A stretch of 64,000 nt of DNA from Pseudeuparius sepicola. Taxonomy: Eukaryota; Arthropoda; Insecta; Coleoptera; Anthribidae. Both the position numbers and the translations under genes were made by a program. The DNA is taken from NCBI GenBank assembly GCA_963920635.1, contig OY987301.1:55248560-55312559 (forward strand), given 5' to 3'. Below are positions 11,306 through 23,007 of this stretch, one piece after another. The notes beneath the pieces are model-generated. The model was not told where the DNA came from, made no database searches, and worked only from the letters and a program-made list of their open reading frames with translations. The stretch's first letter is position 1; every line of letters starts with the position of its first letter.

Positions 11306-14300
11306 TCGACCTCCCGAGCCACTTCTTCTAATAACTATTTGGTCTGTTCTCGTTTTTTAATATTCTGTCTACATTTAACTTGCGTCAAACATTCGTCCAA
11401 CTACCATACCGTCTTCGATTTTTTTTTGTCGCATTCTGTTCGAACGAAAGTCGTTTTCTAGGTTTCCTCGGGCTCCCGACCAAAATTTTCGAATATATAT
11501 ATTTTTTGATCAGTTGCCGTTTTTCTAAAATTCTGTCTACCTTTCAATTGCATCAAACATTCGTCTTGGATTTTTTTTTGTCGGATTCTGTTCGAACGAA
11601 AGGCATTTCCTAGGTAACCTCGACCTCCCGAGCCACTTCTTCTAATAACTATTTGGTCTGTTCTCGTTTTTTAATATTCTGTCTACTTTTAACTTGCGTC
11701 AAACATTCGTCCAACTACCATACCGTCTTCGATTTTTTTTGTCGCATTCTGTTCGAACGAAAGGCGTTTTCTAGGTTTCCTCGGGCTCCCGACCAAAATT
11801 TTCGAATATATATTTTTTTGATCAGTTGCCGTTTTTCTAAAATTCTGTCTACCTTGCAATTGCAACAAACATTCGTCTTGGATTTTTTTTGTCAGATTCT
11901 GTTCGAATAAAAGGCGTTTTTCCTAGGTTACCTCGACCTCCCGTATATTCGAACGAAAGGCGTTTTCCGGGAATTCGGTCTACTTTCCACTTGCATCAAA
12001 CATTCGTCTAAGTCCCATCTCGGAACTTATTTCAGATTATATTCGGATGAAAGGCGTTTTCTATGTTACCTCGATCTCCCGAGCAAAATTTTCTAATATC
12101 TATTTTTTTTTGGTCAGTCGCAGTTTTTTCGAAAAAATTCTGTATACTTTTCACTTGCAAACAGTCGTCTAAAATTTTCTTGGAATTTTTTGTCAGATTC
12201 TATTGGAATCAAAGGCGTTTCATAGGTTATCTCAACCTCCCGATCAACTTAATAATTTTTTATCCGTCCCCGATTTTCGAAAATTCTGCCTACTTTCCAC
12301 TTGCATCAAATATTCGTCTAAGTCCCATTTTGCAACTTTTTTTACTTTCTATTCGAAGGAAAGGCGTTTTCTAGGTTACATCGGTCTCCCGAGCAACTTT
12401 TTATAATAACTTGTTTGGTCAGTCACCGTTTTTTTTTTTGGAAATTCTGTCTACTTTCTACTTGCATTCTTATTCATCAACGCGTTAACGAAATGTTAAC
12501 CAAAACCTAGGTACTACTTTCAATTTCATTAGACGTATTTTCTTAACAAATTTAAAAGCTAATAGGTTGTCTTTTGATCCCAAATCTATTACTACCTATA
12601 GTACCTTTCTGCCTATAGAACTAAGATAGCATTTGTTCAATTACTCGTATATGTTTCATGATGTTTCATTTATATGACTTACGAATTAGACGAATTTTCT
12701 CATCAAAATTAAAAGCCAATAGGTAGTTTTTGATTTACAAACTTGTAAATGAGGCCACTTTTTTCTTGACCTGAATATTTCTCTGCTTTCGATACGTATT
12801 ATAGGCTTACTATTCACGTAAGTAAAGTCAACAGTGCGTTTTGTATTTTAGTTAGGGAACTCAATGTTATTCATTTTTATCCGTGTAAAATATCAAGGAA
12901 TACCCCCAAAAGCTAGCAAAATGGGCAAACAGCCGATAAAAATTCCGTTGAATATCTTATTACTACTACCTATGGTGCCTTTTTTATTAATCAGAAGTGT
13001 ATTATATGAGTGAAAGTATTGTTTTGGTGAAATTTTTATTTTTAATTTTTATTATTCATTTTTTATCCGTCTAAAATATCAAGGAATACCCCCAAAAGCT
13101 AGCAAAATGGGCAAACAGTCGATAAAAATTCCGTTGAATATCTTATTATTACTACCTATGGTGCCTTTTTTATTAATCAGAAGTGTATCATATGAGTGAA
13201 AGTATTGTTTTGGTGAAATTTTTATTAAATCGGTTTAAAATGAGCGATTTCTATGTTTTGAGGTTGTAACTCCTTGTAGGTAATATGCAAACATGATTCA
13301 AAAGGAATCCAACTGACCATTATTAAACTATAACTTTTTGTCTAAAGAAAAATTTTAAAGAGTTTACGCTTGTAAGGTAATAAGCTGTTACAATTAACTG
13401 TTGATAAACTAAACATATCTTAATCGCATTTACTAAACAATTTAAGGCAATATTTTTGAATCCTCTAACTTACGACGCAATAATAAGGCTTCACATAATA
13501 TCTAGAAAATTGTGAATTGCCACTCGCAATATTTTTGATTCTAGATAATCGAGAAAATTGTCATTATTAAACCTAATTATTAAATTGAGTTGAAAGTCAA
13601 CGCACAAAGATTTTTGTACGATATTTACTCTCAGGGTCGTTGTCTCAGAATTCTATAAGAGATTCTTAAGATTTTTTTCCTATTATCCCAATTAGTAACT
13701 TATTGAAACTGAATTTACACAAAACCAATTTTCAGAGGACAAAAATCCCTTGAAAATATGATTTTTTTAATTTTATAACGTTCAGTATTTTTTATTTTGG
13801 TTATATAGTTACCACCTAGCTTGACCCAGTGAAACTGAATTTTACACAAGAACAATTTTCAGAGGATAAAAATCCGTTGAAAATATGATTTTTTTAAATT
13901 TTGTAACGTTCAGTATTTTTTATTTTGGTTATGTAGTAGCTTGACCCAGATGGAATTTTTCTTTTCATCAGATTCTGTTCTAACGAGAAGCGTTTATGAT
14001 GTTGTCTCGGTCTATTGAACAACTATTCTAAAATAACCAAACCTGTATAAAACATAAAATGGGACAGCCACATCACTACTTTTTTTGCCTTGTATATTTC
14101 CAAACTGGCTGTTAGATGTGTTTCTCACCTTAAAAAATTAAAGCCAATATTTTTTTGGACCCTCAAACTTGCAACACAATTAGGTTTCACATCTCTGGCA
14201 TATTTCTCATTTATTTTAAATATACGTAGGTATAAGTTTCATTGTTCAATAAAACCAACTCGGCACTTTTCACGTCCTATGCGTCGCACAAAGTCACTTG

Positions 14301-17300
14301 TTTCAGTAGATTCTCGGTCGTGGCCACAGATAAAGACTCTATCGAGGCGTTGTAATAATATATGAAAAGTCTGAGTTTCGTGTTTGTTTTTCTTTGGAAA
14401 GATGGAAGTGTATCAGTACCTACTTCAGTATAATAGATATGCGTAGTTCAGTGAAATTTTGGATTACGGCAGTACCTATCTATGGAATTTGAACGGTTAC
14501 TGGTTGTTTTTCCCGTGAAAATGACTGTGCCGTTGGAAAAATGATGTTTGGTTATATCTGACAGCTCGGGGATGTTTATTTTACTGTCTGGGGCATTAGA
14601 TGTAACCTGATTTCTTTTTATACATCATCAAGAATATTTCGGTGAGTTGTATTTTGTTTTCTTATCTCTAGGGTATTTTTTTATGTATTCGCGTCGCATT
14701 TTGAAACCTATATCGTAAAACCGGTGGTGGCACCCTGTGCTTAAAAAATATACTTCGAAAAAATATCTTGTCTGATCCAATTTTGTTATCATTTTCGTAA
14801 ATGGGGTAAACAAATTAAACGTTAGCAATCATATTTGTATCAAAAATCCTTGCAAAACTGACAACGTGTTCTGCAACCAGTACCTATGATAATTGCATTA
14901 CTTTTTCCTAGCTAAAAATATTTCCTTGCATCTTCACCCCAATAAATTCAGTTTCGGCCATAATTTATATCAAAATAATATATTTATATATAATTTTTAC
15001 TCATTTCCGACTCGCTATTTAGTGGTGGTTTATAAGGTTCAAAGTTTTTAATTATTATTTTCACTGAATATTGGGACCAGGTTTTGTTTTTAAATGATAA
15101 CTGGTAAACTAAATCGCCAGAAATGAATATATTTTTTTATCAACATGTTTGAGCTCATATATCTATTCTTTATTAAATATTTTGCGTGCCGCATGTATGT
15201 ATGACATTATGTTAACGTTTAGCCATGAATTTTAAGCAAGTCTGTTGCTTTTATTAAAACGGCTTACAACCCTCTAAGTAGTACGTGCAGTTTAGTGAAA
15301 GTTAGATTAATGTCTCTCATATCGAGTCCAGTCCAATTTTCTTGCTATACCTATCATCAATGAAAACGTATAATTCAAAATGAAAATGTTTGGAGATTGA
15401 GCCGATATGATATTTTCTAGTCCAGAGGATACCGCCACCTCGAGCGATCACGCGGGCTATACGAAAATTTAGTCTATACTTTTTGCATACATCAAACTTT
15501 ATTTATTTATCTAAGCCCCGTCATGGATTTTTTTTTACGCCTTATTAAGCAGAACGCATTTTTGACCGGACACGTTATTATGGCTATATTATGACATCGG
15601 CGTATTTTCTAATAATAGTTGATTTTTTGGCACCCCGGTTTTTACTTTAATAGAACCTCTAGCAACAATTTTCAGTTTAGCTTTCCACATTATCAAAAAA
15701 AAATCATGATTTATACTATATTTCGAAGGGTGTTTAAAATATACCTATGTTCGATATTTTAGTCATTAAAAATGTTCTATTTCCAGGGTAAAATTGGTTG
15801 AACTTCTTAGGGACGTATGTTGAATATTCACGCCTGGTTTTAATGCGGCAAATTATCATTCGCATTTTAAACGAATTTCATAGCGTAAATAGCTTTGGAC
15901 TTACAATCGCAGTATTTCTTTTTATTCCTAGAAATCAAGAAAATGTCGGGGTTGAACAGTTGACCGACAAGTTTTTTTTTTACTTTGAAGGTGTATCCAT
16001 GTCGATCATGCCTGGTTTGAAATTTTCATCCGTACTGTACCGGGGATTTTAGATTCTATCGAGGTCAAACCTCGAGCAGTAGCCACTTTGCACGTTTTGT
16101 TTTTGTCGAGCGATCACGTGGGATGGTCATTTTTTAAACATTTTTAGTAGTGTAGTTTCAATCGGCATCGAGCTATTACAAGAGCTAAAAATCCAAATTT
16201 TTTATCATTGTAATTTTGTATACTTTTTCATCAAGTGAGGGGTACCTACAACTTTTTTTATTTTTCTGAATACGGATACTGAACAATTAGGTATTTTGAG
16301 TAGACTCCTGTCGATAGTATAATACATTTTCACGCCTAGCAGAACGCATTTTTGGCCAGACACGCTATCGGTGCCACCGACGGGTATTCTCTGACGTCAA
16401 CTTATTTAATAATAATACAAGAAGGATTTACTGTCGGACTTGTATCTAATTGATTTTTTGACACCTGGATTGGATTTTACTTTAGCAGATTCTACTGTAG
16501 GTATGATTTACAGTTTTTTTTTAGATTCTACTAAGGACAAAGGTCAAGCCTTTTGCCGTAGCCACTTTGCACGATTTTTTGTCGAGCGATCACGGTGGAC
16601 ATTTTTTAAACATTTGTAAGTGTAGTTTCCTCGGCGTTGGTATTGGTTTTGTGAGCGATGAATAGGTACCTCTGTTGTTCGATTTGTTCAGGGCAAAGTA
16701 GGTTGAACTTTTTGGGAGATATGTGTCTGATTTTATACCTTAAGGTAACAGAGTGTAGTTTCAACCATGGATGCATATTTTTATCAGGGTAGTTTCAATG
16801 TTGTTTAAGCAACAATTTTTCAGTCTATAGTTTACATCTTATATTATCAAAAATTCGTGATTTATTGATATTAAACTATTTTCGAAATCTGTTTAGAATA
16901 TTTTCAATACATTAGTAGTTAAAAATATACGATTTTTCAGGGCAAAGTAGGCTGAACTTTTAATATAATTCCCTATTCCTGGCACATATCCCTTCGATAA
17001 TATTCTTGCTGGGTGAAAACAAAATTAAGATTTTGTTTGTGATGGCCATTTTCTCAGGTTTTTTGGAGATATTTGCGTGTTTCGACTGAAAATGAGCCCA
17101 TTGTACTGGAAGCTGCGCCAGCAGATCTCGAGCGTCGGCGTTTCAAGCCGTTTCGGATACTACTTTTGTATTTTATTGGATAATGGTTTTTTACTTATCA
17201 TCAGATTCCAAATTCTACCACAAAATAGGTTCAACTTTTCAGACGTATGTTTTTGCCTTAAGGCAACAACAAACACCTGGTTAATATACAGAAATTTCTC

Positions 17301-18321
17301 GGATTTTTTTTTATAGCCGTTTTTTATAGGCACTGAACGTTAAATAAACTGCGTTGTCTGCTATATTTTTTATTAGTAATCTATTAACGGCTGTAGTAAC
17401 ATGGGCGTTATTTTGTAAACAATAGATGGTTTGGCACCTAGTTTTTATTTTCAAAAGTGTACAGTCTAGTATTTTATACAATCAGAACTTCACAATGTAT
17501 TTTTGAAGGGGTGTTTTAAAGTATTTTGGATACTTTAGTCGTTAAAAATGTTTTCCAGGGCAAAGTAGGTTGAATTTTTTTTGGGATGTAGGTACCTATG
17601 TTGTTTTCTCGAAACTAAATTCAATCAGGACAGCTGCCCGCTGCAATGTTTTCAAGCGAATAATAACGTTTGCTCCGACATATTTTATTTGTATAAAATG
17701 ATGCATTTTTCGCGCTGTAGATTTGCAATGTTAGTATCTAGAAATTATTTGGTAGGTTACTGGAACGTATATAGATCAGTGTATCAAAACATGCTAAGAC
17801 TGAATGCAGACTATACCACTTAGAATGTGCCGCAGATTTTTCGATTATTCCTGGTAAAATAAAAAAGAAAGTGAGTGGAGTCGGCAGAATCCTGTCGGCC
17901 GCGGTGAGTCGAGGTCAAAGGGGGTGTGACGTCATGCATGAACTTCAATTTGCTAAGGCGCGAGATTTCGGAATCCACATTCAGGGGGACCGTCGGTAAG
18001 AGTCTCCCTTCATGTCGAGACATGTCCGCGGTCTGCTTCCGGCCGAAGGTCGCGGCTGGACACTGGGCGGCTCGAACCGTCGCCGCGGGCGGACGGTTTG
18101 ACAATGACCTCGCGCTGGGGTCATACCCCTCGGGCATCTTCGGCACCCCTCGGACTAGCGCAGGGTTCAGACCCTAGTCGGCGCGTTCTGATTGGTCGGG
18201 GTCTAGGCGGGGGGCGTGGCGTGGGAGTGGAGGGGGTAAGTTTGGTCAAAAAAGTGCAGGATTTTGCCCCCATAAGAAATACATGGGGAAAGTGGGCCAG
18301 AAACCCCACAGCCTATCTACT
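11306..18321 (-). repeat. Right arm of the giant inverted repeat
   Basis: Reverse complement of 2864-11187 minus the Penelope insertion. Small ORFs mirror those of the left arm with very few substitutions (for example two residue changes in the frame at 17077-17316). It holds no gene of its own. The internal repeats and GC-rich end block listed for the left arm are present here in inverse order. Confidence 0.9.
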
Positions 18322-18327
18322 GACTGT
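18322..18327. repeat. 6-bp target site duplication GACTGT, right copy
   Basis: Identical to 2858-2863; the array sequence GATAGATTTAATAC then continues as in the uninterrupted unit at about 1948-1962. Confidence 0.75.
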
Positions 18328-18905
18328 GATAGATTTAATACCAGGCGGACAAAATACGATCGAAAAGACCTAATTTCATAACGTGACAGATTTAATACCG
18401 ATTGTATGACAAAAGCAATGGAATTAAAGCCAAAAAGGCCGTCACAATTTTTTAAGTTAAAACAAAAACGATGCAAAACGGACTTGTAGCCGCAATTTAA
18501 AAACGTCAGCTTCCGGTCTCCATTTCCAGTCCGAGGAAAACACGAATTTGACATAAAAATTTTTAAGCCTTATCGCGGGAGATTGGTGCTAGGTAGAACG
18601 ATTCTGACGCCTAAATAATGATCAGGGGATCGTGGTGAATCCAAAAACGTCAACTTCCGGTCTCCATTTCCGGCCCGAGAAAAATGCCTTTCCGGTACCT
18701 CGTTGGACTCGTCTCGCCGTCGGGAACACGAATTTAGCATAAAAAAGCTTAAAAGTCTTATCGCGGGAGATCGGAGCTAGGTAGAAATATTCTGACACTT
18801 AAATAATGATCAGGGGATCGAGCAGAATCCAAAAACGTCAAATTCCGGTGCCCATTTCCGGTGTGAGGAAAATATGTTCTTGTGACACTTCGTTGGAATC
18901 ATCTT
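18328..18905. repeat. Repeat array, right part, with three units of a second repeat
   Basis: The first about 100 bp continue the array seen left of the palindrome. From about 18499 a different unit appears three times (AAAAACGTCA starts at 18500, 18643 and 18831), each with a CCATTTCC tract. The first two units also hold CGCGGGAGATYGG and AATAATGATCAGGGGATCG. No coding content. Confidence 0.7.
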
Positions 18906-20452
18906 GAAATATAATAATCTTAAATAAAATAAAAAATATATAATGTTCGGGTGAGAATAACATGGATAATGATCCCACAAATTTAAGTTTGTTTTGCATA
19001 ATGGTAATGAAAGAGTCTTAATAATTTAGCCTAGCGACACTTGAAGAACTAAGAACAAGTAACATACTCATTCACGCATGTGCCGATCTTCGATGCACAT
19101 AGGGAAACATGTGAGAGAGAAAAAATGTATAGATTGGATGAGGATAAATTGCAGGCGATTTATACAGGGTGATTTATTCCTAACTACATTGATATTAACA
19201 GTGGGTAGGGAAAAATACCCTGAACGTGAAATCACAATTAAAAAAATTCCAACTTTTTTTTTAAAGCCGAAATTATTTTTTTTCTAAACCTCATTTTTAC
19301 CTGTTTGACCCCTTATTTTCGACTGCCACTGACTTTTATTCCATCCTGAATGAGGGATCCGACGACGCTTGCCGCCATGCGCGTTAGCTCTGTTGCCAAA
19401 TGTACGAAATATTCATAAATTTAAAGGAATATTTTCATAACAATATTAATTGTATTGTAGGCGAATGTTCTGCAAAATGCATGCGAAAATTATGAACAAA
19501 TGTTAACGCTTACCTCTTGTAACGGTTAGTTTTAACCGCAGACACCTTAAAATAAATTAAACTACTGCTTATATGACCCTTTTGGATGCTTTATTAAGTA
19601 CTCAACTATGGGGCTTACATGATTTCGTAGACCTCGACACCACCGAGGATGATCTTTTTTTTGATAGAACAAAGTTCAATCACATTCACTTGGCGCACTA
19701 ATTTTTCCGCGCACTGCTTTACTGATAATCCTTTTGATTGCACCGAGACGCTCTTAGAGATGTCTTCTGTGGGTTCCGCTTCCTCTGAAATAAGGACATC
19801 AACATTAGCCAACATATCTAGGGTCTAGTTGCTTGAACTTACCGTAAGTAAAGTAATCTCCGCTTAGGTCGTATCCAACAAGAACTACACACTTTTCTCA
19901 GTCCTTTCTTTCTCGTTATGTTTTCTTGTCATAGTTAGGGACTCATACCTATTTGCAATAGAATCTAATTTTTTGGAACAGTTTCAGCATTTTCCAATCA
20001 CTGTTTGTTGATACTGTGTGCGTCTCGTGCTTCTGATAGAAAAAATAACGGTAAAAGTACCCCACGGCGTACACAGCTCCCGTTTATTTTTAAATTTTGG
20101 CTCCTTCCTATTTTCGAGATCCCTGAACACGAGTCTGACCTTAGTTCTTTTTTGCACGCTCGTAGTTTCCGAGAAAATGAATTTTCAAATTTCCTATTCA
20201 CATCTCACTTTTCACGTCGATATTTGTGGTTATAATCCGGATGACTTTTTACTGTACACAGCTCAAACTGATCACCAGACTATTTTGCACCTTTTGCAAT
20301 ATCGGCACATTCGGCACTTCGCGAAAACCCGCGGTAAAACAAGATAAATGTCCAAGAATTAGATACCTATGCATTGTTTTCAGCGCGGTTGCCTATCCGC
20401 TAGGTCTTTCTGTTCTGTTTTCTGTTTGACGCCTGAAGTTAGCAACTTTTAA
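18906..20452. other. No confident gene; unassigned repeat-like sequence
   Basis: A CAGGGTG-type insect repeat motif occurs near 19164. The minus-strand frame at 19615-19815 (66 codons) follows an acceptor-like CCCTAG and could be an exon, but I recognise no domain. Frames at 20005-20429 overlap on both strands and look like chance frames in a repeat. Confidence 0.4.
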
Positions 20453-21067
20453 AGTACCACCGATATTAAGAGAAGTAAACTGGAGCGCTTCCCGCACGAG
20501 GGAATTTTGCATGATAGAGGCATGATAGGGCTCTTAAAAAAGTCAATAGACTCCAAATTAAAGCTGTGAAATACAAAAAAGAATCATGCATGACCTTTTT
20601 TTAAACTATGCAATACGGCGATAGTTACAAGAAGAAACATTAAGAAATATTTTTGCCGTGTTTACATTGTTTACGTGGGTAGGCTATTTTCGCCCGACAT
20701 TCGGCGCGCCCTTAGTTTAAATAAGGATCATGATTCTTTTTTGTATTTCACAAATTTGATTTGGAGACTATTTACGGCCTTTTTAAGAGTATTTACCAAC
20801 ATTATGTTAGATTGTGGGACCAACACCAATTTAAATAATGTTAGGTATTGATAAAGCTGCGGGCCTATAAAAATGAATTTTTAAATTTTCATTTCATTAA
20901 CATTTTTATTTTTCTTCAAAATACGCACTTAAAAGCAGGAGGTACTTGGTACTTCTTTAAAAAAGGAAGGGTAATTCTTCATTACGTGAAGCACTGAATG
21001 CCAAATTCCCTCGTGCGAGTTTTAAGAACAAGTGCTCCAGGTTACTTCTCTTAATATCGGTGGTACT
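20453..21067. mobile_element. TTAA-flanked MITE, 615 bp
   Basis: The ends are inverted (AGTACCACCGATATTAAGAG at the left, its complement at the right) over about 50 bp and flanked on both sides by TTAA (20449-20452 and 21068-21071), the target of piggyBac and some other cut-and-paste families. A second internal inverted pair (about 20530-20600 with 20715-20800) gives a nested hairpin. No ORF of note, so it is non-autonomous. Confidence 0.75.
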
Positions 21068-21235
21068 TTAAATCAGCGCCATTCAAACGTCAGGGGTCAA
21101 AAACGCCGAAAAGAAGACAGCGCCATCGATTTTCCGCCCATGAGCCCGTTCCACCATCGGTCAAAATTAAAGTCCATGTACCGATTTTATTTTTTCTAAG
21201 GGTGTTTCTGGAATTTTGTGGGATACCGTTCCACA

Positions 21236-21612
21236 GATTACCTCCTTTGGAAAGGAGTCGTCTCCAGTTTTACTGAAAATCTCGGACCTCGAGGGTAAAG
21301 GGTTCTTTCGCCCTCGGAGTGTATTTCCGTTTTTAATTTTTCTAAGTACGTTCCCCCTACTTTTTGGGCATGACATTCCACAATACATCCCGAGGGCGAA
21401 TAGACCCTTTGCCCTCGAGATCCGAGATTTTCCTTAAAACTGGAGACCACCGCCCCCAAAGGAGCTTATTTGTGGAATGGCATCCCCAAAAAGTAGGGGA
21501 ACGTACTTAGAAAAATTAAAAACGGAAATACATCCCGAGGGCGAATGGACCCTTGTCCCTCGAGATCCGAGATTTTCCTTAGAACTGAAGATCACCCGTC
21601 CCCAAAGGAGCT
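21236..21612. repeat. Compound inverted repeat with a third internal copy
   Basis: 21238-21381 and 21470-21612 are imperfect inverses sharing CTAAGTACGTTCCCC and CCCTCGAGRTCCGAGA-type segments. The loop (about 21382-21470) carries another copy in the orientation of the right arm. The overlapping ORFs of about 73 codons on both strands are a by-product of this symmetry. Confidence 0.7.
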
Positions 21613-21930
21613 AGTAGTTAAGCAAAGCGGGCATCAGGACAGTGACGTCACGGCCTCGGCCGCTACGTGGTAAATGTTTATTTCCGACAGGTAAGGACTT
21701 GCATTTTGACCTGGCGTGACCCCGGGAGGTTATTCACCTTTTCGAATAGGTGAGGACTTGCATTTTAACCTGACGTGACCCTGGACGGGACTTTGACCCC
21801 GATAGGTTAAGTTAAGAATTGTTATGACATGTTCAGCTCCCCTCTCTACCACTGGGTTTGGATATAAGGTCTAGCCGGAGAACTCAGTTTAGTTTGAAAG
21901 CAGACGTGCCTCAATCGGAAATCCAACATC
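21613..21930. other. GC-richer stretch without a gene
   Basis: Contains a CRE-like GTGACGTCAC (21643-21652) and two diverged copies of a phrase (AGGACTTGCATTTTGACCTG at about 21694; AGGACTTGCATTTTAACCTG at about 21753). It might be upstream sequence of the small ORF that follows. Confidence 0.35.
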
Positions 21931-21933
21931 AAG

Positions 21934-22188
21934 TTGGCGGAATTACCCCAAGATTTGCCATTGAAAATATATTCAGGCAAGTTGGTGAAGACGAAATTCG
22001 GGGAATGCGTCTTACTGGAACTGGAGGAGAATGTTGTATTCCTACCGCAGAGAGTCACGGTAGCATTCAAGCCACACTTGGAGGATTTCTCATCTGAAAG
22101 ATATTCCCTCGTGTTTAAGGGGCAACTCAACACAGGAAAGCATCATCCAGCGAATCAGTTTGAGATTGTAGAACATAAAAATATTTAA
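21934..22188 (+). CDS. Small conserved-type ORF, possibly from a Maverick-associated family
   Basis: The open frame begins upstream without an ATG (the first convenient codon is TTG at 21934) and ends at a TAA at 22188. The deduced 84 residues include KTKFGECVLLELEENVVFLP, a pattern of short strands that I associate with small beta-barrel, perhaps OB-fold, proteins found in many copies in insect genomes. The role is unknown. It lies 1.4 kb upstream of clear Maverick genes and may belong to the same element, but nothing proves this. Probably a fragment. Confidence 0.35.
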   Translation: MAELPQDLPLKIYSGKLVKTKFGECVLLELEENVVFLPQRVTVAFKPHLEDFSSERYSLVFKGQLNTGKHHPANQFEIVEHKNI

Positions 22189-22226
22189 ACGAAAATGTTT
22201 TTTTTTATTTATTTAACTTAAATCTG

Positions 22227-22670
22227 TTAGTTTTATTTTTTGTTACTGGGGATCGACCAAAACTATAAAATGACGGGTTGTCATTTAAAAAACGTTTATG
22301 CTATAAAACAGAAAAAATTTAAAAACTTTTAAAATATTGTAATGGAATGCCTAGGGCAATTATATTCTCAATCTGAATAAGTTAAAACTTGTAAGTATAT
22401 ATAACAAGAAATTGTTTAAATGTTTTGTTTTTGTATACCTAATTTTCAATAGAAAAATTTTTTTTTAGCATTCCATGTAGATGTTTAAAAATTTTATTTA
22501 ATTAAGAACGCAAATTTATAAAATGTATGCTCTGAAGATGATCTTGTAAAGATAGAAACATGTGTTAGCAATTATAATGGACAAAAAATAAACAGAAACT
22601 GACGTTTTTTAAATGACAACCCGTCGTTTTATAGTTTTGGTCGATCCCCAGTAACAAAAAATAAAACTAA
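22227..22670 (+). mobile_element. Non-autonomous Penelope-like element with inverted ends and a hammerhead motif
   Basis: Inverted repeats of about 68 bp (22227-22294 and 22602-22670; both contain GGGGATCGACCAAAACTATA or its complement) enclose 300 bp with a hammerhead-like core at 22532-22566. This is the layout of the coding copy at 3823-5128 without the coding part, so I infer a Penelope-derived miniature. No target duplication was recognised. Confidence 0.5.
22532..22566 (+). ncRNA. Hammerhead-ribozyme-like motif
   Basis: CTGAAGA (22532-22538), stem II ATCTT/AAGAT with loop (22539-22554), GAAA (22555-22558), stem III ACA-UG-UGU and putative cleavage-site U (22566). All invariant hammerhead core positions are present; stem III differs in sequence from the copy at 3.9 kb but still pairs. 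Confidence 0.6.
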
Positions 22671-22765
22671 TTTGACACGACCACGAAAAAAGAAGAAAAA
22701 CTTTATGATTAAATCTGTTACTACAAAAACCATTCATAGATAATTAGTAACAATCAAATAAAGAA

Positions 22766-22960
22766 ACGTCAAACGAAACGTTAACAAAGCGTCAATGAGA
22801 CGTCAACGAAAGCGTCAACGAAACGTCTACGAGACGTCGACGTTGTCGACGAAACGTCGACGAAACGTTGACGAAACGTCGACGAAACGTTGACGAAACG
22901 TCAACGAAATGTTGACGAAACTTCAACGAAACGTTAACAAAAAGTCAACGAAACTTACAG
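22766..22960. repeat. 12-bp minisatellite, consensus GACGAAACGTYR
   Basis: About 15 tandem copies of a 12-mer such as GACGAAACGTCG / AACGAAACGTTA with clustered variants, more regular in the middle (22850-22910). Non-coding. It lies between the small hammerhead element and the Maverick genes. Confidence 0.85.
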
Positions 22961-23007
22961 TTCACAAAAGTGAATGTTGAAAATAAAACAATTTACGTTA
23001 ATAATGT

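Larger units (their letters stand above)
2864..18321. mobile_element. Giant foldback element with about 7-kb terminal inverted repeats
   Basis: The ends are exact inverses (AGTAGATAGGCTGTGG at the left, its complement at the right), with termini AG...CT. Left arm 2864-11187 and right arm 11306-18321 pair along their whole length across a 118-bp spacer. Subtracting a 1306-bp later insertion, the left arm is 7018 bp and the right arm 7016 bp, with only about ten differences noted by eye. A 6-bp GACTGT duplication flanks it and the surrounding repeat array continues in the same orientation on both sides, as expected for insertion rather than chromosomal inversion. No ORF above about 110 codons and no transposase, polymerase or integrase motif is visible, so it would be non-autonomous. 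A 6-bp duplication and terminal AG are known for Maverick/Polinton elements; a link is only inference. An assembly artefact of the palindrome type is the main alternative. Confidence 0.8.

Noticed and set aside
5175..18177. About twenty ORFs of 60-110 codons inside the two palindrome arms
   Set aside because: Each occurs as a mirror pair only because the arms are copies. None resembles a known family, several overlap on opposite strands, and composition follows the local AT or GC content.
2864..18321. The palindrome as a pure assembly artefact
   Set aside because: Not excluded, but disfavoured. The arms differ by an insertion with its own target duplication and by several substitutions, and the outer ends coincide with a 6-bp duplication and an empty-site relative. 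Spanning long reads would settle it.
20005..20347. A 109-codon plus-strand ORF as a gene
   Set aside because: It overlaps open frames on the other strand, shows no domain, and lies in repeat-like sequence beside a MITE.
22766..22960. CRISPR-like array
   Set aside because: Units are 12 bp in direct tandem without spacers in a eukaryotic context; it is a minisatellite.
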